A stretch of 64,000 bases of DNA from Helianthus annuus. Lineage: Eukaryota; Streptophyta; Magnoliopsida; Asterales; Asteraceae. The stretch covers positions 120,957,127 through 121,021,126 of the forward strand of contig NC_035435.2 of NCBI RefSeq assembly GCF_002127325.2, written 5' to 3'. The notes under the pieces were generated by a model. That model was not told the origin of the DNA, did not search any database, and saw nothing but the letters and a program-made list of their open reading frames with translations. How positions within the stretch are numbered: the stretch's first letter is position 1; each line of letters opens with the position of its first letter. The translations under genes were made by a program, and so were the position numbers. This document shows, in pieces, positions 34,827 to 46,506 of this stretch.

Positions 34827-36730
34827 CTGGTTTGAGAGAAATCAAGTATGAGGAGGTAAATACTTGAACTCAGACCCGTGTGCTCTTGTGACCAGGAACC
34901 CGTACAATCCAATACTCGATCAAGATCTAAAGGTAGAAGCGAATGTAAGTGTGTACTCGAATATGCCTATAAAGAAAACTAACAATATGTTGTGTGTAAG
35001 GTAACCATGATTATTTGGAGAGGATGATCTGCGAAAGCGGTTTCGACCGACACCAAGGCGTGTAATAAGACAAATTTGAACCCAGGTACGTAAATTCATA
35101 TGTGGGTACATGTAATGGTAAAACCTATTAAGGGAAGGATAATGATGGAATAGTAATGAAGTTTTGAAATATTACACGTGCTGAAACCTAATTCTTCGGA
35201 CATAAGGTGATGATTAAATGAAGGCACGAAACTAGTATGTGGATTGCGTACCTGGACAGTACGCGAGAAACATATGACGTTCGTGAGACCGTGATAATTG
35301 TTGCATGTCTGTCTGAAAGGATTGGGTATTAGGTGGACGTGTGGGTGAGAATAATAAGACTCTCAAGAAAACTTAAAGCACTTTATATAAATGGAAAGTA
35401 TGAATTATATTGTTTGAACCCGCGAGACGGATTCAAACATAGAAGTAATGGAATGCATGAATGATATGTTTGAACCCGCGAGACGGATTCAAACATAGAA
35501 GTAATGGAATGTATGAATAATATATTTGAACCCGCGAGACGGATTCAAACATAGAAGTAATGGAATGTATGAATGTTTTATTTGAACCCGCGAGACGGAT
35601 TCAAACATAGAAGTAATGGAATGTATGAATGATATGTTTGAACCCGCGAGACGGATTCAAACATAAAAGTAATGGAATGTATGAATGATATGTTGAAATC
35701 CGCAAGACGGATTCAAAACATAAAAGAGGTGAAAGGTAGGAGCGATATGTATGAATCCGCGAGACGGATTTAAGAACGAAAGAATGACCATAAATGGCAC
35801 GCGAACCTAAATTTGAGTTAAGGAAAGAATTTTTGATTAAGCTACATGTTAGATGTGCTGGTAAATGACTCTTGGGAATCGGAATGAATGACGGGCTACG
35901 ACCCAAACAATAACTTAAGTATGGACGGGAAGGGGAAGTTTTTGCAAAAAGGATAACGAAATAATTATCAGAATTGAAGAATTATGAGCATTTAAAACAC
36001 CGAATAAAATAAATTTGGAGAGAAAGTAATAATGACAAGTACCGATGGAAAATGCTAATTTTGATGCTAAGCTTGTTGGCCATGTTCATCTGAACAAGAT
36101 ATGGATGGAAGGATGCTCATGAGCGGAAACCCACTTCATGAAAGGAAGGGATCGAAACGGCTTTGACACGGATTCATTCAGAAGCGGGTCGATCAGGTTT
36201 GCAGATCGTTAGTCTATGCAAGGAAATCGAGGTTAGTAAAATGATTAACCCGTGTTGGATAGGTATCATACGGTATGGAATGTTGGGATTTATTTATGGT
36301 GATCAAAATGAAATATCGTAGATGATATAACATGATATATGAATAGGATGAAATGAATTGAAGTATTTCAAATAAGTAGAAACATGAGTGTATTATAATT
36401 AATTAGAAAGATAGAAACAAGTCGTAAACATAGGTTGTGCAGCCAATAGAATGATGAACGAACCGTTAGTAATGAAATGTGCTAGGAACTAGCACTATGA
36501 AGTGTAATGACAATAATAAAGGCTCTGGATAAATTTCTGAACTATTACGTGTATGTTAAAGTAAATTACTTAATTCAATAGGGTAGGAACAATGCATAGA
36601 ATTATGTTGTTTGTGGATGAAATCTTTAGCCAAGATCCCAAGTGTATCCAGCACGTAATATGCACCTTGAATGAGTATGATGAAAAGATAAAAGTAAGTA
36701 TGAGAAAGGTTTCGGGGACGAAACCTCCTT
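34827..36730 (+). other. Internal region of F, non-coding
   Basis: I find no gag, protease, RT or integrase similarity in any frame. The only structured part is the minisatellite at 35412-35785. Transcription from the LTR and mobilisation in trans by a related autonomous element is the usual explanation for such elements; that is inference. Confidence 0.6.
35412..35785. repeat. Minisatellite, about 57-bp units, hairpin in each unit
   Basis: About five regular copies and two degenerate ones. Each unit holds GTTTGAACCCG, CGAGA, CGGATTCAAAC (positions 35412-35438 in the first), an 11-bp near-palindrome, followed by AGAAGTAATGGAATG. The last two units have diverged. It lies in the leader-like part of F. 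Confidence 0.9.
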
Positions 36731-36912
36731 TAAGGGGGGTAGATTTGTAACACCCCAAATTTCGTATGTTTTAAAATAATATTATTTTCGTGATGCTAAA
36801 TAACAGAAAACGGTAACCGTAAAATGGTACCGTAAGAAAATGATAGTAAGTTTAGATATATGTGTGTAATTAAGTTAAACAAAGAAAAGAGACCAAGTTA
36901 ATATGTTTAAAT

Positions 36913-36970
<58 letters not shown>

Positions 36971-37126
36971 CTAAAGTATGTTACAAGAAATAACTAGGAG
37001 TGTGAACCTAGTTAGAATGTGAATTAGAACTTTAACTAAAAGGAATAAGTTTTTAGTCATTTAAAAATAAGTCTTCATATGTGAGGGGTTGAAGGTGTAA
37101 AGAATGAAAGTTAAATTGATAAAACA
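36731..37126 (+). repeat. Polypurine tract and 3' LTR remnant of F, with an (AT)n tract
   Basis: TAAGGGGGGTAGA at 36731-36743 precedes TGTAACACCCC at 36746. The LTR remnant is only 381 bp and lacks a CA end before LTR E resumes at 37127. A pure (TA)n microsatellite of about 53 bp fills 36916-36968. Confidence 0.75.
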
Positions 37127-37240
37127 CTTCAAGCTTGGACCTTTTGTAAGTATTCTTTCATCTTTTGTGCGTTTTCAAGCACGAAAGTCAAACAGTGTTT
37201 GACTTTCTGCTTTGACCAGTCAATGGTCAACACGAAGTTC
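37127..37240 (+). repeat. 5' LTR of E, fragment 3
   Basis: Matches 63377-63490, from CTTCAAGCTTGG to CACGAAGTTC. It carries the hairpin arms GAAAGTCAAAC and GTTTGACTTTC (loop AGT). It ends at the G target site AGTTC (37236-37240). Confidence 0.92.
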
Positions 37241-37625
37241 TGTAGGACCGGTTTTGACTCCGAAACGATTGCGAAACGAACGTATAACGTGCGGAATCCG
37301 TACACGAACGCGACCTAACACACGTGATGTAATATAAACATGATTCTATATAAAATCTGAAATCGTACAATACCTTGAATCACTTTCTCTCTCTAGATTC
37401 TCTCTCTAGATCTAGAAAGCTCTCAATAACAAATGTGACAAAAGTTTTAAATGAAAACCCTAAAGGTTCTATTTATAGGCCAAGGGATTAATGAGGTTTC
37501 TCATTAATTACAGTTATGCCACCTTGCCTTTTTGACTAACTATCACTAAATATAACAATGTAAATCTCTTCTGTTTCTCGCTACGGCTCGGATTGACGAA
37601 GGCTATAGACATGAATGTACTAACA
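37241..37625 (-). repeat. 3' LTR of G
   Basis: TGTAGGACCGG to GTACTAACA. The minus-strand TATA box (CCTATAAATAG) is near 37468-37478. A CT-rich tract lies at about 37383-37415. The inner edge is followed on the minus-strand reading by a polypurine tract (37626-37638). Confidence 0.95.
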
Positions 37626-39792
37626 GACTCCCCCTTGGATATTGCCGCAGTCAATCTCGTAGCATCTTGTCTTTCTCTCTTTGAGTCTTCTTGAAGCTTT
37701 AACACGTCTTCATCAACGTAGACTCTCTTTTGATTGAACAAAATCCCCGTGGATCTGTTTTTAGCTTCAGCTCCCCCTTTCGGTAAACTCTTCACTTCAT
37801 CAGGCTCCCCCTTTCGTCAAGCTTCCGTGCTTTTGGGATCGACACCTGGCTTTCCGTATACAAGCTCTTTCAAGAACGATACCTGGATCTTTGCACGCTT
37901 CTGTTTGCGTTGAGCTCGTCTTCAGACTCCCCCTTAGACTCGGCTTTCGGGATCGTAGTCTGGTATAACATCTGCAACACTCAGACATTTATAAGTAACA
38001 ACGTTCTTAAAAAAAACCATCAATCAAATTCTCTAATCCACTCCCCATATCAACAAACTTTACAGATATGGCAGCGTTAAAGAATCCAACTCCCTCACAG
38101 TTAATCGTCCAAGTTCAAGTTAATGACCTCGGAGATATCACAAACTGTTTTTGAAATTTTTTTTATTTTAATTCAAGTATCAAATTAATGAACTTGTTTT
38201 ATTTTCAGAAACACAATCAGCTTTCTTAGATTTTGAAACTCAGCAACTCAGACATCGGTTGTCGAAAATAACGCAGAAATCAAAATCTTTTTGTATTTTC
38301 TGAAAATATAAAGCAGTAAAGAAATATATACAAACGTATTTACAGACAATATTTTTGTTTGAGTATGCGTCAGAGGATCATATCAGTTTTTGACAAGTCA
38401 CAAGTACCGTTGAGCTTAATTTCACTTTAAGAATTAAACAATTCACTTAGATTGTCGATATACTGATCCACTTAAATTTTCATACAAATTTCAACTGATT
38501 CAGGATACGAGTTAGATGTTTTAAGAACTTAAACTCATTCATGTGTCCCACCTCTTGAATATACTCCCGTATCCAAAATCCCAGATATTCAGTATTACAG
38601 GTGAGTATACCACAGATGATATCTGTAAGGGGTTAGATGCGAAACCGTGAGAGCTCAGGTCAGAACTTCCGTTCAGCAGAGAGATGACGGCTCGACTTTT
38701 GGTGTGTCCCCTTTAGAGGATCTTTTAGTTACAACAGCAGCGACTATCAATTTTATTGTTTCATCAGCTTGCTGAGGGCGATGCTGTGTTTCAAGCATTT
38801 GCAGAAAGTATTATTCGGGGACTAGGTCAGTACTTCCAGACAGCAGAAGTCCCGGAATAATACCCCAGATATCACTGAGTATAAAGACCTAGTATCTCAG
38901 AATATGGGACCTTTCAAACGAGATTTCAGGGGTGGCCTATATATCCAAGTAGTGTTCCCCACGAAATAAGCAAAGTATTTGAATTTAGGTTTATATCCCG
39001 AAAAAGTTTACTAAGTGTATAAAAACCTATCGGCATATCATCAGTGAGACTGTTTAACGCTGTTTAATCATTACATTTCTTTAGCATACTGTAACTGTCT
39101 ACTGATGTACTATCATTTCCTCTTTTTACACAAAACTCAATTTTTTTGAATTTTATCATGTTTTTGGCTTTTTCAAATTTTCTAATGTTTTTGTATTTTC
39201 TAACAATACTTCTCCCCCTAAAATGCAAAACCATTAAAAAAATTTGACAAACCGATACTGATAGCTTTGTCTCGCCATCCATTTTCTGCATCTCATGCTC
39301 TGTTTTGCAGAAAATATAACACTTTAAGCAGAAAATATAATGTACCCCCATGATTTACAACCCATTGATTTTGACAGTTAGAAAACCGTTCTTCAACCTG
39401 TAACAGTAATCATGCTTGTTCAGCCGTGAGGGTTTCGGCGTAGTCACTCAACACTTATTTTTGAAATTTTCTATTTTTGACAAAAAAAAATTAAAAACAA
39501 ACATATTTTTGGTTTTTCAAATGGTAACAAACGAAAACATATTTTTGGTTTTTGATTTTCTAATTTTTAGAGTTTTTGAAATATTGTTTATTTATATACA
39601 GAAAACACAATAAACTCCCTGTTCAACCAAACCAGGGATCTTCAACCTCTTCCTGTGCAACACTCTCACAATCTTCATCAGCATTTAGCACCTGCACATT
39701 CAAACTTTATCAAATACTACACAATAATTTTCATTCACTAAAGATGCCGATTCATGCTTCGCGATAAAGGAAGCTCCGGCAATTCAAATTGT
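37626..39792 (-). other. 3' untranslated part of G with several polypurine-tract-like sites
   Basis: No RT, RNase H or integrase similarity in any frame. Plus-strand CTCCCCC motifs at 37626-37638, 37771-37780, 37803-37814, 37924-37936 and 39211-39220 read AAGGGGGAG or similar on the minus strand. Only the first adjoins the LTR and is the true polypurine tract by position; the other four are surplus. Confidence 0.7.
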
Positions 39793-41793
39793 TTAATCAA
39801 ACATTGTGTCCACCCAAGCCTCATCAGCCTTGGGTGTAACCTTGACTCTAGCAACCTGAATCTTAAAGTTTTCAGCCTTGAGTGGTGGAAAATTTGCATC
39901 ATAGGAAATTGAAATTGAATCCGCAGCTTTCTCCACCTTAGAAAATGAACTTTCTATTTCTGTTTTCGATTTCCAGATTTGTTTTTGTTTCTCATTTTTA
40001 ACCAAATCAACATGTTTCTTAACACTCCATGCTTGACCATTTGGTGTTCCACGTTTGTAAAAATGTGAATCTTTTTGAACACTTTGGTTTTGAACAACAA
40101 CTTTTGGTTTCCAAACCATTTGGGGTTTTGTCATATCAACTGATCTTTTCCAACTTTGTGTTGTTCTGAACCTTGGTGTGTGAGAATTCCAGGTCTGTCT
40201 TGAATCAAACCTGTTCAGATTTGATTTCCAATTTTGATTCGAAACAAACTTGTTTGTGTTGTACCTCCAAGTTTGTTTTGAATCAAATCTGGTTGACCTT
40301 TGTCTCACATTCTTAGATTTTTGTTTCTCAGAATCAATCTTCTTATTGTCAACATCCACAGGTTTTAGATTTGGACACTTTCGTGCAAGATGTCCTTTTT
40401 GATCACATTTGAAACATGTTCTCATGGACACATCTTTGACCTGTGGTTGTTGCTTTTTCTTTTGTGCCTCAAACTCAACATTAGACTGCCTCATTTTGAG
40501 TTCTTTCTCTTCAGCTAAACTGTTTCCTTGAACAAAAGTCAATTTAGCCTGATAATTTGGCACTTCATTTTTCTTTCGATTCTGTTTCTTCTTATAACCC
40601 AACCCAGCCTTCATGTTCTTCTTTTTGACACCCGGTTTGTTATAAAAAGTTTTGTGACCTTTACCAGCAAACTTCGATATTTCAGATTTCTCAATTTCAA
40701 CCATCTTGAAAACTTTGTCAATTTTCTCTAAAATCACATTCTGAATCGGGAATACATCATCTAAGAATAATTTGTCCGGTCCAATCATGGTATAAACCAA
40801 TCCCTTTGAATCATCATTCAAATTTTTCTTGGATTTTGTGTTTTTCAGATATCCATCATGAAAATTTCCTTCATTTTCATCTTGTGATTCAGTTTTACCT
40901 GTATCAACCGACTCTTCGTTGAAAACACTTTCAACAACCTTACCTACCACCTCTGAATCACTGATATCATCAGATTTGGTGTAAGTCACATCGATGTTAT
41001 CGGGTAACTGATCAACCATGGATTACTTTTTCCACTTTTTCGCCATCATAGAATGTATAATTATTCTCCAACGGTGGTGGAACTTGATGGTATTCAGACC
41101 CTATTCCCTTTTTGTTCTTTCCAGACTCTTTCTCATCTGGTGTGATGTTGAAAATACGTTCCAGAATATATGAAGATGAATGATAGCTTTGCAATTTATT
41201 GACCAACTTTTCTTTGTCTGCCAATTCTTGTTTAAGCTTAGCAACATCATCAATATATTGGTTTAACACTCTTTGTTTATCTTCAAACCTAGCTTCAAGA
41301 AATTTAGTGTTTCTTTGACAAGCACACAATCTATCATCTAGACTTTTGACTTTACTTTTTAAAGTTTCATATGCTTCTTTTACAGTTTCATATGACAATT
41401 TCATTACATCATATTCTTTTTGCAACTCTTGAATTTTGATGTCTTTTGGAACACATTCGTTGCAATCAGCTGAACACTTTTCTTTTAATTTCTTGTTTTC
41501 TGTTTCAAGATCATCACATTTTTGTTTCAGTTTTTCATTTTCTTGTTTCAAAAACTTTTCATTTTCAATCATCTCATGACATTTTTCTTTGAAAATTTTA
41601 TCTATTTTAGTAAATTCAATATCTCTGTTGTTTAGTTTTTCATCTTTCTCAATACAAGCACTGCACGTTTCCATGCATTTCTTGCATTGTTGTTCAGCTT
41701 CATTATCAATTTTATCAGAAGTATCAGTTTGAATAATTACCTCAGTGACTGGCACTGTGGTTTCCTCTACTTTCTGAATCTGATCTTCTTCAG
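39793..41793 (-). pseudogene. C-terminal two-thirds of G gag (frameshifted)
   Basis: Two overlapping minus-strand frames. 41012-41793 is a long coiled coil rich in Lys/Glu (KQENEKLKQKCDDLETENKK) with repeated Cys pairs (CKKCMETCSAC). 39793-41019 continues in another frame from MVDQLPDNIDVTYTKSDD, with a CCHC knuckle CFKCDQKGHLARKC and a basic Arg/Gln/Trp-rich region, ending at AWVDTMFD. The frame change at 41012-41019 looks like a one-base indel. The protein would bind RNA and assemble particles. Its N-terminal part lies at 54739-55144 beyond inserted element H. Confidence 0.8.
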
Positions 41794-42193
41794 TGTTAGA
41801 ACCTGAAGGTTTATTCATGTAGGTTAACAATAGGGATTGATCTTGTGACTAGTTTGTTTATGTTTTGGGTTAAACACTTGTGGGTTGGGCTTGCATATGT
41901 GTCGCATGGGCTTGACTAGGTTTCGGCCCTTATGTTTTGTATATAAACACCCCTAATCACTTGATTAGGGGTTGTTGATTACTAGTAGAAGGCAGGCGAC
42001 ACCAAGCTAGGGAACCGAGTTCCATCGATCTTGTATCAGTCATCTTCTAAGTTGAATGCAAGTTTCGGTTTGATTGTTCTTTATTGTGTGTTTATTATTT
42101 GATCTTTATATTGTTTCTTGAATCACCTTGTGATTGGTTTCCGCACTCTCACAAGGTTAGATTGATATCATTGTGATCCTCACGGGTTTTACA
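41794..42193 (+). repeat. 5' LTR of H
   Basis: TGTTAGAACC to GGGTTTTACA. The U3 has two TGGGCT motifs. TATATAA is at 41940-41946, and a palindrome at 41950-41971 (arms CCCCTAATCA and TGATTAGGGG, centre CT) sits between the TATA box and the expected transcription start. Confidence 0.97.
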
Positions 42194-42195
42194 AT

Positions 42196-42208
42196 TGGTA
42201 TCAGAGCC
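42196..42208 (+). other. Primer-binding site of H
   Basis: TGGTATCAGAGCC, an exact initiator-Met-tRNA complement two bases after the 5' LTR. Confidence 0.95.
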
Positions 42209-42493
42209 ATTGAAGCCATTCAAGGGCTCGGTTTGATATCAATCGGATTCAAGAAGTATCATATATTACTGATCCGGTTTGTTGAAGTGTTTTTGCAGAT
42301 CTGTTCATCGACTGTTCTAAAAAAAATTCATTGAAAAATCACTGATTTTGGTTCTGTTGATTTCAGCATTGGTGTTTGCTTATTTTTCGGGATTTCGGTG
42401 CAACAGATTCAAAGATTACAATATCTTTGAATTTTGGAATTTGCTGAAAAGTCGGGATTGCGAGACAACAGTTCTTATCACTTTTGTTTTGCA

Positions 42494-42812
42494 GGTTACG
42501 ACTCGCAATCTCTTAGTTGCGGTTCATCACGTTTCGGTTACGACTCGCAACAGTTGCTGGTTTCGGTTCATCCTGCCTAGTTACGACTCGCAATCAGTCT
42601 TGGTTTCGGTTCATCTTGCCCAGTTACGACTCGCAACCAGCTGTTTGACCTTCACTCGCAACTGTGGTTTCGGCTCATCCTGTTCTGTTACGACTCGCAA
42701 CCACTTCGGTTACGACTCGCATCCACAGTTTGACTTGACTCGCAACCATCGTCATTACGACTCGCAATCAACAGAAGTTTTTGACTCGCAACCTCGTTTC
42801 GACTCGCAACGA
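42494..42812 (+). repeat. Leader array of ACTCGCA motifs before H gag
   Basis: Eleven copies of ACTCGCA, mostly as TTACGACTCGCAAYC, at about 42500, 42542, 42584, 42628, 42653, 42691, 42713, 42737, 42759, 42782 and 42800. The first ones alternate with four copies of GGTTTCGGTTCATCCTGCC-like sequence in units of about 42 bp. The array lies between a T-rich stretch ending in TTTTGCAG (possible splice acceptor) and the gag ATG. Confidence 0.88.
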
Positions 42813-42888
42813 CACATTGTGACGGACATTTGGACTGTTGACTTTGGACTAAATAAAATTAATTAATTAATTAACTGATTGATTAACA

Positions 42889-45800
42889 ATGTCAACCACC
42901 AACAGTGAATTGTCTACCCTAACTCAGCAACAAGAACTTGATTCAAAGCTTGGGACCACATCACGCATTCCTAGGCTAACTGATGCCAACGACTTTCCCG
43001 AGTGGAAGTGGCGCTTTGAACAGCATCTTAAGGTTAAAGATTACAAGCTATGGCGCAGCATTTTGAGGGGACCTAGGGAAATCATGATGGAAAGTCCTAC
43101 AGAACCTGATGTTAAAGTTAAGAAGCCTCGAGAACAATACACTGAAGATGATTTGCTTATTGTTGAAGAAGATGATCGAGCTTTCTCTTACTTGACCATG
43201 GGTTTGGGTCCTAATATTGCCATGGGCTTTCGCACCTGCAAATCTGCCAAGGAACTGTGGGACTCTCTGGTAGAAGTGTATGAAGGTAACGAAGATATGA
43301 AAGAAAGTCGAAGGAACTTGCTGCAACAAAATTTCAACAATTTCAACCATATTTATGGTGAAACAGTAGATAATCAGATCCAAAGGTTTGTCAAGCTGGT
43401 GACTCAAATGCAGATGGAATAAATTCATACCTCAAACGCCTCCACCAACATACAACTTCTCAATGCTTTGCCCAAGAGTTGGGATCATCATGTTGCCATG
43501 ATCAAGAAGACCAAAGATCTTGCAAGATGTACCCTGTCTGAGATGATCTCGCATATCAAAGCTTGTGAATTGGATGACAAGCAGAGAGAGACTAACTACA
43601 AGAACAGCATGCTGGCTGCCGGTTTCTCAATAGCTCCAACCACGTCTAGCGACAGCAACACAGCTCTTCTATCACAAGGAGGATTTCAAATGTTTCGCAA
43701 CAATTCCTCTGTCTCTCAATCTGGATCCTCAAATCAAATCGTCTCTTCAGCTTCTCCAGCTTCAGTTCAAAATGCTGGAAAGGCTTCTGCTGCTGCCTCT
43801 GCTTCTGCTCACTCTACGAACAATGAGATGATGGCATTTTTCGCAAGTCAGTCAAAGGAAAAGCTAGACATAACAGCTTCTGTAATCAACTGTTTGAATG
43901 CTTTTCTTGCAGGGAAGCTTGATCCACCAAAGTGGAGTCAAGATGATTTGTCACAGATTCATCCAGATGATGTTGAAGAAATGGATATCACCTGGCAAAT
44001 GGCAATGGCGGCATTCAGAGCTCAAAAGTTTGTAAAGAAAACGGGTAAAAACAGGTGGGGCAACGCTTGGAATGGAGCTTCTAAAGTGCCCTTCAATCTT
44101 CGCTGTTACAACTGTCATGAGGAAGGACACTATGCTAGGAACTGCCCGAAGCCACCCATGAACAGAGATCAGAATCCTACTATTCCTGCACAACCAGCTA
44201 CTCCTAATCGAGAAAGGGCTCTTGTGTCTACTGCAAGTATAGCAGATGCAGCTGCCTCTGGAAGTCCACAGCCGCAGGGATTAGCACAAGCGCTGGTGGT
44301 GCAGCCAAATGTCAACTTTGACTGGTCCTCTGAGATTGAGCGTCTGAACATATCAGCTCCAGATAATCAAGCTGCAACTTCTAACATTGCTTTCATGACC
44401 TCAAACGAGCATGACCCTGAGCCACAGGAAGAGACTGCTGCTGACGATTTCGCTTTCATGACTCAAATCCTGTCAGCACCTGTCAAAGGTCTCACCAAAG
44501 AAGAGGTACTTTCAGTTTTCTGCACTCCTGAATGTAGGGAACGTGTTGAGGCTTATAGAATACACAACGCTGAGCTAATCGAAGATTACAATGAAATTAA
44601 AAGAAAAAATTTCACTTTAACAAAAAATGAAAAACTTTTCAAAGAAAAAGTCGAAGCTCAGCGTAAGGACATCGTTCAACTAAAGGACGATGTCAGTGTA
44701 GCTAAAGGCCAACTAATGATAGTCAAAGAAAAATTATGTGAAGTAACTAAGGAACTGGAGAGTGTAAGAGACAAATACCAAATCAATCAATTAAACATCA
44801 AGAAATTTGATTCCTCCAGTAAGTTAGTAAAAAATCTGTGTGATGAACAATTGGCTTACTCTAAGAAGAAAGGGTCGGGTTTGGGTTACAATCAGACTCC
44901 TCCTCCATACAATAACAATTACACTTATTTGCCAATGTCTGAGGAGGAGATCTTGAATGAAAGCAAAATGACTTATGGCTCATCTAGCAAATCGTCTGTT
45001 CACAACAAAACTGTTGAGCCACAAAAGCCCTCGCCTTTAAAGTTTATTCCTAAAGGCACAATTGATCCTAACATCTCGTTGTCATGTGCAGATGATAGCT
45101 CAGAAGTAAGATGTGATGATGTTCATGGGAGTGAACCAGTTATTGTTTCAAACATTTCTGAACCTTATTTTGAATATTATTCTGAACCAACTGAGTCAGA
45201 CATTGCTTTTACCAATTCTTTGTTTGCGTCGTTTTCTGCGTTTGTTTCGTCTTGTGAGCCTGCTGTTTTGGGCAAAACTGATAATGTTTGTGTGGATGAT
45301 TTGAACAATATTTGTGGTGATGATTGTTCTTCAGCTAATGTTTGTGATGATAACATATCAAATGTTTCAGCTTGTGATAATGTTACAGGTGCGGTCCCCA
45401 AGGATGCATTCAGTGAAACCACTGAAACTATTTCTCAAGAAAATCAAGTGTATCCTGATTCTTCTTCTGAACCTGTCTCAGTGGGTGTCCCTAATGTTGA
45501 ATCTAGTGGGACCCCATTGGAAACCAAATTACCAAATGAATCAGAACCTGTGTCACAAAGTAAATGCTCTGAGGAAATGCATGTTGATGAAACTCCTTCA
45601 GGATCAGAAAGTGAACCTGAATCAGTTTCACTGGAGAAATGCATTAAGGAAGTGCAAGTTGATGAAACTTCTTCAGGATCAGAAAGTGAACCTGAATCAG
45701 TTTCACTCGAGAAATGCATTAAGGAAGAGCATACTGTTGAAACTTCTTCTTGTTCGGAAAGTGAACCTGAATCAGTTTCAGATGATAAATGTGTTGATAA

Positions 45801-46506
45801 AACACATTTGGATGAAGCTCATACATGTTCAAATTCGGAATCAAGAGTAAGTGAAAAGGAAAAGGGGGTTGATAAAAGGGTGAAATCATCAGCAGAAAAG
45901 TTGATTAAAGAAAAACCACAAATCAAACATGGTCAGAAAACTAAAACGTTGAATCACATGAAATCGAACAAGCAGAGACCTAATGTCAAAAATGTTCAAA
46001 ATGTGAAGCGTCAAACTTGTTTTAACTGTGGCATTGCCGGCCACATTGCCAGAAATTGTGGTAAACTCCCAAGGACACCAGACAAGAAATCATCAGGGCG
46101 AAATCAGAAAGTTACGTCTAATCGATCTAAATGTTCGGAGTCTATGAAGTCTGCTCGGACTAAGACGATGAAGAGCAAAGATCATCATAGGACTAGACCT
46201 TCTGATCAGGATTGGAATGCAGCCAAACGCCTTAATCAGAACCGACAAACAAATTTTCAGCGAAATCAGAGAAATTATTTTGGTAACGCTTTTGAAAGTT
46301 TAAATTCTAACTGGTCAAGACAGTTTTGGAAACCTAAGGTCAATGGCATGCAATCCAATCAAATGAAGTCATATCATCAAAAGGCCGCACACAGAAATGT
46401 TTCAAAATTTCTAAACAAAGAGAATTTAGTGTGGCAAAGAGTAACGTATTTCGATGCTCAAGGGAAACCCAGATCCACTATGGGCTGGGTTCCTAAATCT
46501 AACTAA
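42889..46506 (+). CDS. gag of H, 1205 codons with one in-frame stop
   Basis: ATG at 42889 (AACAATGT). The N-terminal UBN2-type copia gag region reads [24 protein letters not shown] at 43420-43422 follows QMQME, and the same frame continues without further stops to 46506 ([20 protein letters not shown] onward). A CCHC knuckle [14 protein letters not shown] lies near 44105. A coiled coil lies near 44560-44800. A Ser/Glu-rich tract at 45540-45800 has three 78-bp repeats ([16 protein letters not shown]). A second [18 protein letters not shown], lies near 46018. The protein packages RNA into particles. The stop truncates it to 177 residues unless it is read through or supplied in trans. Confidence 0.92.

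Larger units (their letters stand above)
30805..37126 (+). mobile_element. Non-coding gypsy-like element F
   Basis: Plus-strand features of an LTR element: an LTR end GGGCGTTACA at 34810, an initiator-Met PBS at 34814-34826, an internal region of about 1.9 kb with no recognisable protein, a polypurine tract at 36731-36745 and a second LTR start (TGTAACACCCC) at 36746. The insertion interrupts LTR E. The outer ends are not TG/CA, there is no clear 5-bp duplication (left AGTTC, right ACTTC), and four LTR E bases (AAAT) are missing at the site. I could not align the start of the 3' LTR to anything in 30805-34810, so the 5' LTR is truncated or rearranged. It is a LARD-like, non-autonomous element. 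Confidence 0.6.

Noticed and set aside
35412..35906. Regular repeats that could suggest a CRISPR array, and a 101-codon antisense frame
   Set aside because: Units are contiguous with no unique spacers, the context is a plant LTR element, and the frame is repeat-derived.
30805..37126. F as a CACTA DNA transposon, because it starts near CACACTATT
   Set aside because: No matching inverted terminal TAGTG at the right edge, and there are clear PBS and polypurine tract signals of an LTR element.
42348..42866. A 172-codon frame through the leader of H
   Set aside because: It begins with a TTG, and its protein is the translated motif array (repeats of YDSQ and TTRN). It is leader, not a gene.
45177..45719. 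Antisense frames inside H gag
   Set aside because: Shadows of the acidic repeats in gag; no independent support.
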